Source: Mucilaginibacter_A sp965201005
GTDB taxonomy: Bacteria > Bacteroidota > Bacteroidia > Sphingobacteriales > Sphingobacteriaceae
Length of the DNA: 64,000 bases
Direction: 5' to 3'
Assembly (NCBI RefSeq): GCF_965201005.1
Contig: NZ_OZ241747.1
Coordinates: forward strand, 2,480,001 to 2,544,000
The position numbers were made by a program, and so were the translations under genes. Shown here piece by piece: positions 1 to 7,740 of this stretch (within the stretch, counting starts at the first letter, position 1; the number at the start of each line of letters is the position of its first letter). The notes under the pieces are model-generated. The model saw only the letters and a program-made list of their open reading frames with translations. It did no database searches and was not told the DNA's origin.

Positions 1-39
1 TGCGAATTGAATTGGATATTGGTTTGGATTTTATTTGAG

Positions 40-160
40 GTCTTTTTGAATTTATTCCAACAAGTTATCATGCTTATTTTATGCCAGTAAATTTTGCTTT
101 TTTATTTACTGCCGATGAAGGAAAACCACCAAATTTTAGGCGATAAAAGAAGCATGTCAG
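40..160. repeat. Composite repeat element, copy A1 (degenerate left motif)
   Basis: The gene-free left edge holds a head-to-head motif pair. A degenerate forward copy lies at 70-85 (ATGCTTATTTTATGCC) and an exact reverse copy at 142-155 (GATAAAAGAAGCAT). The bases after the forward copy (CAGTAAATTTTG) match those beside the reverse motif of the element near 15.8 kb, so the two are homologous. The outer arms are unclear here. No gene was seen in 1-286. Confidence 0.5.
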
Positions 161-286
161 CGGGTCGCAATCATATGCAAAGCTACTTCATAAACAAACT
201 GGGTAGGTAACTGAACGCTAACCGCCAAAAGCTGATGGCTTCCTCTTTTTTACAGAACACCTTTGCCCCTGCCGTGTTGCCATTTG

Positions 287-1756
287 ATGAAAGTATTGAT
301 TGCCGGTGCCAATGGTTATATCGGGACACGCCTGATCCCGGTTTTGCTGCAAAAAGGCCATGAAGTGGTTTGTTTGGTGCGAGACAAACGCCGTTTTACC
401 GAAAAAAGTGATTTTAGTGCCCAGGTCACGCTCATCACCGGCGATTTGCTGCACAAAGATAGTATCGAAGCTTTCCCGCCGGATATGGATGCAGCTTTTT
501 ATTTAGTGCATTCGATGGCGCAATCCAACGATTTTTCTGACCTGGAAGCCTTATCAGCACAAAATTTTATTGCTTCTGCCCAAGAAACCAATTGCCGGCA
601 AATTATTTATTTAAGCGGGATCACGAATGATGAAAACTTGTCCACGCACCTAAAATCGCGCCGCAATGTAGAGGATGTTTTGCAAACCGGCCGGGCAGCC
701 TTAATCGTTTTGCGGGCGGCCATCATTATTGGTTCGGGCAGTGCTTCTTTTGAAATCATCCGTGATCTGACCGAAAAGTTACCGGTAATGACGGTGCCGC
801 GCTGGGTAAACACGCGCTGCCAGCCAATTGCCATCCGCGATGTGCTTTTTTATCTGGAAAATGTGTTGCTCAACCCAAAAACTTTCGGTCAAACGTATGA
901 TATCGGCGGGCCGGACATCCTGACTTTCAAGCAGATGATGCTGACTTATGCTGAAGTGCGCGGCCAGAAACGCTATATGATTACGCTGCCTTTTTTATCG
1001 CCCAAAATTTCGTCGTACTGGCTGTATTTTGTTACCTCCATCAGTTATCCGCTGGCGCAAAGTTTGGTGAACAGCATGAAAAACGAAACAGTTTGCCGCG
1101 ATCGGCAAATCCATGAAATTATCCCGCACCAATGCATCAGTTATGCCGAAGCTTTACATCTGGCTTTCGAAAAAATCGAACAAAATTCTATCGTTTCCAG
1201 CTGGAAAGATGCACTGAATACCGGTTATCTGCACCCGGAATTTATGGATCAGGTAAAAGTGCCGCAAAACGGGACAAAAGAATATAAAGTAAAAATCCCG
1301 TTTCAGCGGAAAACGGAAGCAGTGGTTGACAACATCTGGGCCATCGGCGGCGAGCGCGGCTGGTATTACTGGGACTGGATTTGGAACATCCGCGGTTTCC
1401 TGGACAAAATGGTTGGCGGCGTTGGCATCCGGCGCGGCCGGACCAGCAACACTGATGTTTCCCCCGGCAACACAATTGATTTCTGGCGCGTACTTTTAGC
1501 CGATAAAAACAGCAAGCGACTATTGCTTTATGCCGAAATGAAACTGCCCGGCGAAGCCTGGCTGGAATTTAAGATTATAGAACGCGGCGGCAAAAAGTTC
1601 ATCAGTCAGGTTGCTACTTTCAGGCCAAATGGTTTGTGGGGAAGGTTGTATTGGGCGGCGATGTTCCCGTTTCATATTTTTATTTTTAACGGCATGGCAA
1701 AACGGATCATTGCGTTTGGAAGCAGTAAAAATCAAAAATCTGCCAGTCTTAATTAA
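287..1756 (+). CDS. NAD(P)-binding SDR-family protein with C-terminal DUF2867
   Basis: This is an extended or atypical short-chain dehydrogenase-like protein of 489 residues. The N-terminus carries a Rossmann dinucleotide motif (GANGYIG, residues 7-13) followed by a YbjT/NmrA-like NAD(P)-binding domain to about residue 290. The last ~160 residues look like DUF2867, seen in WxxR-rich stretches such as GGERGWYYWDW and GGVGIRRGR. The combination is common in Bacteroidota, where the substrate is unknown. I start at ATG 287 because MKVLIAGANG is the usual beginning; an upstream in-frame ATG at 263 would add eight residues unlike the family. The gene converges on the AraC regulator and overlaps its 3' end by 8 bp. 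Confidence 0.85.
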   Translation: MKVLIAGANGYIGTRLIPVLLQKGHEVVCLVRDKRRFTEKSDFSAQVTLITGDLLHKDSIEAFPPDMDAAFYLVHSMAQSNDFSDLEALSAQNFIASAQETNCRQIIYLSGITNDENLSTHLKSRRNVEDVLQTGRAALIVLRAAIIIGSGSASFEIIRDLTEKLPVMTVPRWVNTRCQPIAIRDVLFYLENVLLNPKTFGQTYDIGGPDILTFKQMMLTYAEVRGQKRYMITLPFLSPKISSYWLYFVTSISYPLAQSLVNSMKNETVCRDRQIHEIIPHQCISYAEALHLAFEKIEQNSIVSSWKDALNTGYLHPEFMDQVKVPQNGTKEYKVKIPFQRKTEAVVDNIWAIGGERGWYYWDWIWNIRGFLDKMVGGVGIRRGRTSNTDVSPGNTIDFWRVLLADKNSKRLLLYAEMKLPGEAWLEFKIIERGGKKFISQVATFRPNGLWGRLYWAAMFPFHIFIFNGMAKRIIAFGSSKNQKSASLN

Positions 1757-2660
1757 ATGACTGCCTGAATTGCAGCGGCGAAACATGCGTTTTGTTCTTG
1801 AACAGTTTGCTAAAAGACTGCGGGTACTCAAACCCAAGCTGGTACGCAATTTCGCTAACAGACAGCGAAGTTGTGGTCAGGATTTCTTTTGCCTTTTCAA
1901 TCAGCTTGTTTTGAATGTGCTGCTGTGTACTTTGGCCGGTTATCGATCGCAGCAAATCACTCAAATAATTAGGCGATACATTCAATTTACCGGAAATATA
2001 CTGCACTGTTGGCAAACCCGCGTGCTGTTTATCAAAGTAATCGTTTAAAATATCTTCCATTTTAACCAGCAAATCATGACTGGCAGTTTTACGGGTGATG
2101 AACTGCCTGTTGTAAAACCGGTTGGCATAATTTAGCAGTAATTCGACGTGCGAAACAATCACATCCTGACTGTAATGATCAATATTGGAATAATATTCCT
2201 GCTCAATGTTTTTCATGATCGAGGCAATCATCGTTTCTTCTTTTTCGGAAAGGAACAATGCTTCGTTTACCGCATAAGAAAAGTAGCCGTAAGTTTTGAT
2301 GGTTTTTGCCAGCGGATAATTTTGGATAAAATCCGGATGGATGATGAGCCAATAACCAGAAAGCTTTAAATCTTCCGTCAGTTCTGTTGAGATTACCTGC
2401 CCGGGCGAAAAAAAAGTGAGCACGCCTTCATCAAAATCATAATAATTTTGCCCGTACTTCAGCTTGCCTTTAAAATCTTTTTTTATGCAGATAGAATAGA
2501 AATTGTAAACCACACTGCTCAGGCTTTCATCGGCAAAACATTGTATTTCATCAAAATTGATCACGCTGACCAAAGGATGCTCCGGTTTGGGCAAAGCTAA
2601 AATCCGGTGCATTTCTGAAACGGAATTGATGATATAAGGCTGCTGGGCTGGTTTTTTCAT
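1749..2660 (-). CDS. AraC-family transcriptional regulator
   Basis: A 303-residue regulator with a variable N-terminal sensing half and a C-terminal AraC double helix-turn-helix at about residues 205-300. The second HTH shows the familiar SVSEIAYQLGFEYPQSFSKLFK signature region (first residues SVSEIAYQLGF), and the protein ends in P-x-x-FR (SPLQFRQSF). The aldo/keto reductase lies directly upstream on the same strand with a 77-bp gap. AraC regulators paired with oxidoreductases of this type are frequent in Bacteroidota, so this regulator plausibly controls that gene, although the effector cannot be read from sequence. Confidence 0.9.
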   Translation of the reverse strand: MKKPAQQPYIINSVSEMHRILALPKPEHPLVSVINFDEIQCFADESLSSVVYNFYSICIKKDFKGKLKYGQNYYDFDEGVLTFFSPGQVISTELTEDLKLSGYWLIIHPDFIQNYPLAKTIKTYGYFSYAVNEALFLSEKEETMIASIMKNIEQEYYSNIDHYSQDVIVSHVELLLNYANRFYNRQFITRKTASHDLLVKMEDILNDYFDKQHAGLPTVQYISGKLNVSPNYLSDLLRSITGQSTQQHIQNKLIEKAKEILTTTSLSVSEIAYQLGFEYPQSFSKLFKNKTHVSPLQFRQSFN

Positions 2661-2737
2661 CGGGCAAAAACAGTTTGATTTAAAAATTAAAATAAGGAAA
2701 ACTTTCAGGGACGAAAGTCTTCCTGATCTCCTTTTAT

Positions 2738-3748
2738 TTACCGGTCTATTGTGGCCAAAGTTGTGGCATCATAACGGTCGCCGGTGATGGTGCCCAACGG
2801 GATAATGGCTTCCAAACGGTTCAATTCTTCTTCGCTTAATGCAACGCTGGTGGCAGCAATGTTTTGCTCTACATATTTTACGCGTTTGGTCCCCGGGATC
2901 GGAACTGCGCCTTTTGCAATCGTCCAGGCAATGGCCAGCTGCGATGCCGTGATGCTTTTTTTATCGGCTATTTTTTGGATCTCGTTCAGCAAATCCAGGT
3001 TTTTGTAGAACTGTTCACCCTGAAAACGCGGGATAGACCGGCGGAAATCATTCTCCGGAAAATCGTCCGGGCTTTTTATTTCGCCCGAAATAAAACCTCT
3101 GCCCAAAGGCGAATAAGCAATAAAACCGATCCCAAGTTCTGTTAAAGTGTTTAAAATACCGTCTTCTTCCACACCTCTTTCAAACAATGAATATTCTGTT
3201 TGCACCGCTGTTAAAGGATGGATTTGATGTGCTTTTCTGATCGTTGCCGATGAAACTTCCGAAAGGCCGATGTAACCTACTTTTCCTGCTTTTACCAGTT
3301 GCGCCATTGCTTCCACGGTTTCTTCAATTGGCGTGTTTGGGTCGAGGCGGTGCAGATAATACAGATCAATATAATCAGTGCCGAGGTTTTTGAGCGAACG
3401 TTCCAATGCTTTTTTTACATACGCTGTTTTGCCGTTAAACTGCCAGGTCAACTGTTCTTTGTCGTCAATCTCGTAGCCAAATTTTGTGGCGATGATGTAT
3501 TTTTCCCGGTTTCCTTTAATAGCTTTGGCCACGAGCCTTTCGTTCAATAACGGGCCGTACAAATCGGCCGTGTCCAAAAAGTTGCCGCCTAACTCCAATG
3601 AACGGTGAATTGTCGCAATGGATTCTGCTTCATCTGACTGCCCGTAAATATCCATTCCTGCAATCTTGGTCATGCCCATGCAGCCCAATCCAATCAAGGG
3701 GACAACCAATCCCTGGCTGCCTAATTTTGTTTTTTCAATACTTTCCAT
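2738..3748 (-). CDS. Aldo/keto reductase
   Basis: A 336-residue NADPH-dependent aldo/keto reductase of the AKR13/YajO-like group. The catalytic tetrad is intact: Asp59 and Tyr64 in FLDTADLYG, Lys89 in IIATKFG and His133 in YYLHRLD. The C-terminal cofactor-binding motif PIPGTKRVKYVEQN is also present. Such enzymes reduce aldehydes and ketones; the real substrate is not predictable. Its start at 3748 is followed upstream by a gene-free interval containing repeat element A2. It probably forms a unit with the downstream AraC regulator. Confidence 0.92.
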   Translation of the reverse strand: MESIEKTKLGSQGLVVPLIGLGCMGMTKIAGMDIYGQSDEAESIATIHRSLELGGNFLDTADLYGPLLNERLVAKAIKGNREKYIIATKFGYEIDDKEQLTWQFNGKTAYVKKALERSLKNLGTDYIDLYYLHRLDPNTPIEETVEAMAQLVKAGKVGYIGLSEVSSATIRKAHQIHPLTAVQTEYSLFERGVEEDGILNTLTELGIGFIAYSPLGRGFISGEIKSPDDFPENDFRRSIPRFQGEQFYKNLDLLNEIQKIADKKSITASQLAIAWTIAKGAVPIPGTKRVKYVEQNIAATSVALSEEELNRLEAIIPLGTITGDRYDATTLATIDR

Positions 3749-3870
3749 CAGCTATAATTTAATTTCTTTAAAAGATCAACGATACAAATGTGGCACTTAA
3801 AAGCGGCCATAAAGTTTCCTGATCTCGGTTGGTTGTATCCAAATAGAGTAAAGCCCGTTTCACATTTAGG

Positions 3871-4024
3871 GCCTGTTTAAATTTATGTCGAAAAAAACAC
3901 CGTGCTTCTTTTATGCCCATAATTTTGCTTTTTCAATTTTAGACCGATAAAAGAAGCATGGAAATTTCCGTTTTTTATAGGATAAAAGAAGCATAAAAAA
4001 AGATCGGATAAAAATTAAACAGGC
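3871..4024. repeat. Composite repeat element, copy A2
   Basis: A 154-bp MITE-like element filling the 3749-4137 intergenic gap. The outer arms are GCCTGTTTAAATT at 3871-3883 and TTAAACAGGC at 4015-4024, which form an imperfect inverted repeat. Inside are a forward motif at 3902-3915 (GTGCTTCTTTTATG) and reverse motifs at 3946-3959 and 3981-3994 (both GATAAAAGAAGCAT). It is clearly homologous to the element near 17.9-18.05 kb: both share the block GGAAATTTCC followed by TTTTTTATAGGATAAAAG. Confidence 0.8.
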
Positions 4025-4044
4025 TCTGGTAAAGGCAAAAAAGC

Positions 4045-4059
4045 AATGCTTCTTTTATC
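4045..4059 (+). repeat. Solitary short motif, TC form
   Basis: AATGCTTCTTTTATC, a perfect match to the window-wide consensus, lies just outside element A2 and about 80 bp upstream of the DbpA-like helicase start. It is followed after three bases by TAAAA, which gives the small TTTTA...TAAAA inverted repeat seen at most copies. Confidence 0.85.
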
Positions 4060-4137
4060 ACCTAAAAAACCGGCAATTTAACCAACCGGCCGAAACTGAT
4101 ATTTAGCTTAACTTTGGCATCAGCCCAAAACACAAAA

Positions 4138-5439
4138 ATGATTAAACAAGCTTTGGCCAACCTTAAAATTTCTGCCCTGAACGAAATGCAGCAGGCAGCC
4201 ATTGCTGCGGCAAAAAAAGGCGATGTAATTTTGTTTTCGCCAACCGGTTCGGGCAAAACGCTGGCTTTTTTGCTGCCGTTGCTAAGTTTGCTGGATGCAG
4301 AAATTGCCACCGTGCAAGCATTGATTTTGGTACCGTCGCGCGAATTGGCTTTGCAGATTGAGCAGGTTTTTAAAACAATCGGCAGTGGTTTTAAGGTGAA
4401 TTGCTGTTACGGCGGCCATCCGGTAAAAATCGAGCGGAACAATTTTTCGCAGCCGCCAGCTGTTTTAATTGGCACGCCGGGCAGGGTTGCGCACCATTTG
4501 CGCCGTGAAAGTTTCGGCACGGAAACTATTTTTACGTTGGTTTTGGATGAATTTGACAAAGCACTGGAATTTGGTTTTCAGGAAGATATGTCTTTCATTA
4601 TCAGCCGGATGCCTGCTGTTAAAAAACGCATTCTTACTTCGGCCACGAAAATGGACGAAATTCCGGCGTTTGCACGATTGGATCACCCTGTAACACTGGA
4701 TTTTCTGAACAACGCGGTTTCTGCACCGGATTTGCAACAAAAAATAATTTTTGCCGATGCCGCCGATAGATTAGATGCACTTTTTGCCTTGATTTGCAAG
4801 ATCGGCAGTAAAGCTACGCTCGTTTTTTGTAATCATCGGGAAGCGGTGGGGCGCATCAGCGATTTGCTTTGGGAACGCGGTTTGCCCAACGGTATTTTCC
4901 ATGGCGGCATGGAGCAGGACGACCGCGAACGCGCTTTGCTGAAATTCAGGAACGGCAGTTATCCGGTTTTGATCACTACCGATCTGGCTTCGCGAGGTTT
5001 GGATATCCCTGAAATTGAATATGTTGTCCATTATCAGTTGCCGCACAATGAAGAAGCTTTTACACACCGCAACGGCCGCACTGCCCGGATGCACGCCAGC
5101 GGGACTTCGTATTTACTGCTTTCTGCGGAAGAAAAACCGGCTTACCTGAAAGCCGCCACGGAAGTAGAAAATTTGCCCGAAAACGTGGTTTTGCCGCAGC
5201 CTTCGCCCTGGCAAACGCTTTATATTGCGGCAGGCAAAAAAGATAAGGTAAACAAAGTAGATGTGGTAGGTTTGCTGCTGCAAAAAGGCGGATTGGAAAA
5301 AACGGACGTTGGTTTGGTTGAAGTGCTGGATTTTGCGGCTTATGCGGCCATCAAAAGAGAAAAAATTGAGCAAACGGTTGTTTTGCTGAAGTCAGAAAAA
5401 ATCAAAAACAAGAAAGTCAAAATTGAAATTTCAAGGTAA
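4138..5439 (+). CDS. DEAD-box RNA helicase with DbpA-type RNA-binding domain
   Basis: A 433-residue ATP-dependent RNA helicase. Visible motifs are Q-motif region ALNEMQQAAI, motif I SPTGSGKT (residues 34-41), motif II DEFD instead of the usual DEAD, motif III SAT, motif V TTDLASRGLDIP and motif VI HRNGRTAR. The last ~70 residues (from KVNKVDVVGLLL to KIKNKKVKIEI) resemble the DbpA RRM-like domain that binds 23S rRNA hairpin 92, which suggests a role in 50S ribosome assembly. I prefer ATG 4138; an in-frame TTG at 4114 is possible. A DUF1456 gene follows 22 bp downstream. Confidence 0.9.
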   Translation: MIKQALANLKISALNEMQQAAIAAAKKGDVILFSPTGSGKTLAFLLPLLSLLDAEIATVQALILVPSRELALQIEQVFKTIGSGFKVNCCYGGHPVKIERNNFSQPPAVLIGTPGRVAHHLRRESFGTETIFTLVLDEFDKALEFGFQEDMSFIISRMPAVKKRILTSATKMDEIPAFARLDHPVTLDFLNNAVSAPDLQQKIIFADAADRLDALFALICKIGSKATLVFCNHREAVGRISDLLWERGLPNGIFHGGMEQDDRERALLKFRNGSYPVLITTDLASRGLDIPEIEYVVHYQLPHNEEAFTHRNGRTARMHASGTSYLLLSAEEKPAYLKAATEVENLPENVVLPQPSPWQTLYIAAGKKDKVNKVDVVGLLLQKGGLEKTDVGLVEVLDFAAYAAIKREKIEQTVVLLKSEKIKNKKVKIEISR

Positions 5440-5451
5440 AATTTAAGTCGA

Positions 5452-5462
5452 TAAAAACAGTA
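5452..5462 (-). repeat. Short motif, GT form, overlapping a start codon
   Basis: GATAAAAACAGTATG: the complement of TACTGTTTTTA ends on the A of the ATG of the DUF1456 gene. The motif therefore forms the immediate 5' leader of that gene, with the AAAAACAG purine stretch where a ribosome binding region would be. Confidence 0.7.
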
Positions 5463-5716
5463 TGAGCAACAACGATATCATGAAAAAACTGCGCGTGGCG
5501 ATGAAATTTACCGACGACGATATTATAAAAGTGCTGGGGCTGGCCAACTTTCGGATCACCAAAACAGAAATCAGCGCGATTTTCAGGAAAGACGACCATC
5601 CGAATTTTAAACCCTGCGGCGACCAGATTTTGCGCAATTTTTTAAACGGACTGATTATCCATCAGCGCGGCCCAAAACCTGAAAGCAAGCCGGCCCTCAG
5701 CCCAAAAAATACCTGA
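5462..5716 (+). CDS. DUF1456 family protein (YehS-like, single domain)
   Basis: An 84-residue protein of unknown function with one DUF1456 unit, recognisable from DIMKKLRVAMKF, ISAIFRKDDHPNFKPCGD and ILRNFLNGLI. E. coli YehS has two such units in about 156 residues; this copy resembles the second. The gene follows the helicase at a 22-bp distance and is probably co-transcribed. Its TGA stop abuts a reverse copy of the 14-base motif (5715-5728), so the C-terminal tail after the domain may have been shaped by that repeat. The native function is unknown. Confidence 0.8.
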   Translation: MSNNDIMKKLRVAMKFTDDDIIKVLGLANFRITKTEISAIFRKDDHPNFKPCGDQILRNFLNGLIIHQRGPKPESKPALSPKNT

Positions 5717-5728
5717 TAAAAGAAGCAT
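5715..5728 (-). repeat. Short motif, TC form, overlapping a stop codon
   Basis: GATAAAAGAAGCAT starts one base into the TGA stop (5714-5716) of the DUF1456 gene. It is an exact complement of the consensus. Confidence 0.85.
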
Positions 5729-5820
5729 TAAAAAACATTTGGCTGACACCATTTATTTGCGGCATATAGCTATTTACGTTAGTTTTGATACTTAACCTAA
5801 ACGCTGTTCCGCTGCAATTA

Positions 5821-6993
5821 ATGGATATCACAAGCACCAATTTCGCTGGCAAAATCCCTGAAACCACGTACCAGGCGGCACGTTCGGTTTCTGCGGCCAT
5901 AGCCCGGCATTTTAAACAGCATTTTGAAGCTGCGCGCAAAAACCATGTGTCACAACTGGCACCAGAGCCTGATCCGGGTGTTGTTGAAAGCATGATTGAT
6001 GTAGCTTTTTGGGCAAGTTTAGGCCGCGAAGAAGGCCATTCGCCCAAAATTTCCCTGGCTTTTTTGCCGCCGCAAATGGCCGGTACGCCAATGGTTTTTA
6101 AGCACAGGCTGCCATTTCAAACCAACACTTTGATCAAACTGGCACCTGCCGTAGAGCGGCCAGGCATCCATCTTGGCGTTTGGCTGGAAGATGATGAGCT
6201 GGTTTTATGGGGGACAACGCGTGATATACCGGGCTTGTGCTTTGTGCTGGAGGTGGTAGAACCTGGTTTACTGGTGATTAAACACCGGCGGATTGATGGT
6301 TTGGGCAAGTTTGTAAACGTGGCCACGTTAAAAGGGGATCAAATAAAAGTGGTGGATGAACACAGCCTGGGCACGGCAGACCGGCCACCGATCATCAGTT
6401 CGCTGCTTGGTTTTACTTCGCGTTATGACAAGGCAGATTCGGTAAATATTTTGGTACAACTGGCTGCTTCTATGCGGGCACATGGCCGTGGCGGTTCTTT
6501 GCTGGTTGTGCCTGCGGACACGAAAGAATGGAAAGATTCGATCATCCAGCCGGTCACTTATCCGGTAATGTCGGCATTTTCGGGCTTAACAGATTTAATG
6601 CAGCTGAACGATCAGGAGGAAAACCAGGTACTTTGGCAAAGCATGTTGCGGCAGGCGATAGATAGTGTTGGCGGTTTAACTGCCGTTGATGGTGCAACGA
6701 TTATCAACGAACGGAACGAACTGCTGGCTTTTGGTGCTAAAATCGGCCGGTCGTGGAAGAGCAAACGTGTAGAGGAAATTGTGATTACCGAACCGGTTAT
6801 CGGCAATGTGGCCAGTACCATCCACCCCAGTAAAATGGGCGGCACACGGCATCTTTCGGCAGCGCAGTTTGTGTTTGATCAGCGTGATGCCGTGGCTTTG
6901 GTGGCTTCACAGGACGGACGTTTTACGGTTTTTTCATGGTCTCCCCGTGAGGAAATGGTGCACGCCCATCAGATTGATATTTTATTGCTGTAA
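5821..6993 (+). CDS. DisA_N/DAC-like sensor protein (DACNV type)
   Basis: A 390-residue protein I read as a DACNV-type putative sensor. The C-terminal part resembles the diadenylate cyclase (DisA_N) fold: a DGA motif (TAVDGATIINE), a following FGAKIG segment, and GGTRHLSAAQF, which matches the RHR-x-A region but carries Leu at the third position. The N-terminal ~230 residues contain a beta-rich region with LGVWLEDDELVLWG. Canonical c-di-AMP synthesis needs DGA and RHR, so activity is uncertain and a nucleotide sensor role is as likely. I start at ATG 5821 in preference to TTG 5785. The TAA stop is embedded in a variant motif (6991-7001). Confidence 0.65.
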   Translation: MDITSTNFAGKIPETTYQAARSVSAAIARHFKQHFEAARKNHVSQLAPEPDPGVVESMIDVAFWASLGREEGHSPKISLAFLPPQMAGTPMVFKHRLPFQTNTLIKLAPAVERPGIHLGVWLEDDELVLWGTTRDIPGLCFVLEVVEPGLLVIKHRRIDGLGKFVNVATLKGDQIKVVDEHSLGTADRPPIISSLLGFTSRYDKADSVNILVQLAASMRAHGRGGSLLVVPADTKEWKDSIIQPVTYPVMSAFSGLTDLMQLNDQEENQVLWQSMLRQAIDSVGGLTAVDGATIINERNELLAFGAKIGRSWKSKRVEEIVITEPVIGNVASTIHPSKMGGTRHLSAAQFVFDQRDAVALVASQDGRFTVFSWSPREEMVHAHQIDILLL

Positions 6994-7046
6994 AAGAAGT
7001 ATAGACAAACAACGCATCGTTGGCTATTTCTGCTGCCGATGAAAAT

Positions 7047-7206
7047 TTGTTTAGATTTTAAAATTCGGTCAAACCTCTTTTTTACAAAAAATGCCAATGC
7101 TTCTTTTACCGGGTAAAAATTAGTATTCATGTACGTTTAAATAGGACAACAATTTTTAGGTGATAAAAGAAGCATCTAAAACCACTGAACAAACTTTAAA
7201 CAAGCT
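7047..7206. repeat. Composite repeat element, copy A3
   Basis: A 160-bp element. The left arm is TTGTTTAGATTTTAAA (7047-7062) and the right arm is TTTAAACAAGCT (about 7195-7206). Internal head-to-head motifs are AATGCTTCTTTTACC at 7096-7110 and GATAAAAGAAGCAT at 7162-7175. It lies between the DACNV gene and the broken NmrA-like gene, ending about 30 bp before that gene's ATG. Confidence 0.7.
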
Positions 7207-7237
7207 CTATAATTCAAATAAAAATATCACTAAGAAA

Positions 7238-7385
7238 ATGAAAAAAATTTTGCTATATGGAGCTACTGGTAGAACCGGGCAGCATGTTTTAAATGATGCG
7301 CTGGCAACGGCTATCAGGTGGTTGCATTAGTACTTAGTCCCGGGAAATTGGCGGTTAAGTCTGAAAATCTTACAATATATAACAA
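7238..7385 (+). pseudogene. Truncated, frameshifted NAD(P)H-binding reductase (NmrA-like)
   Basis: The ATG at 7238 opens MKKILLYGATGRTGQHVLND, a textbook Rossmann start of an NmrA/SDR-a5 reductase. The frame then reads into TAG within ten codons. The next frame continues the family (NGYQVVALVLSPGKLAVKSE), so one base has been lost at about 7305. The homologous sequence ends abruptly after ENLTI at about 7375, where repeat element B1 and its AATGCTTCTTTTATC motif begin. A family member would run on for another ~150 residues. Both lesions are read directly from sequence; that repeat insertion removed the 3' part is inferred. Confidence 0.8.
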
Positions 7386-7708
7386 TGCTTCTTTTATCGA
7401 TATAAAAATCAGCTTTGACTGCTTTTGAAAGGTTTTGTTTTATCAATAGTATAGACCAATTGGATTTACCAAGTGTTTTCCAAGTTGTTGGTCAACGAAC
7501 TATTATTATTATTGTAACCGGTTTTTTATTCTGATTTATAAGTTAGATAATATTGTTTTTATCCTGATAAAATTGAACAAATTATTGTAGCTATATTCAA
7601 GATGAAAATTGTACTTGCAGCCGCGCAACTTCAATAATCTACTGGGTATTTTTGCCCAATAGATTATGTTGTTCCGCTGCCCCAAAAAAGCAATTGTAAA
7701 AACAGTAT
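7384..7708. repeat. Repeat element B, long copy B1
   Basis: A stretch bounded by a forward TC motif (7384-7398) and a reverse GT motif (7697-7707, TAAAAACAGTA). Its ends and much of its left half match 18134-18309: both have ATATAAAA-TCAGCTTT after the motif, then AATTGGATTT, CAAGTTGTTG-TCAAC and, before the right motif, CAAAAAA-CA-TTGTAAAAACAG. This copy carries about 150 extra bases, including the hairpin at 7636-7665. No gene was seen in it. Confidence 0.7.
7636..7665. terminator. Hairpin, possible terminator of the GH76 gene
   Basis: AATCTACTGGG and CCCAATAGATT form an 11-bp stem with one mismatch and a short loop, 75 bp beyond the stop of the minus-strand GH76 gene. There is no good T-run on either side, so it may simply be part of repeat B1. 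Confidence 0.35.
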
Positions 7709-7740
7709 AATAACCACTAAGAATATGGCGGAAAAGCAGT

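Noticed and set aside
1242..1475. Opposite-strand open frame within the DUF2867 gene
   Set aside because: Shadow of a coding frame with Cys/Arg-rich composition and no start context; the same applies to the other antisense frames throughout the window.
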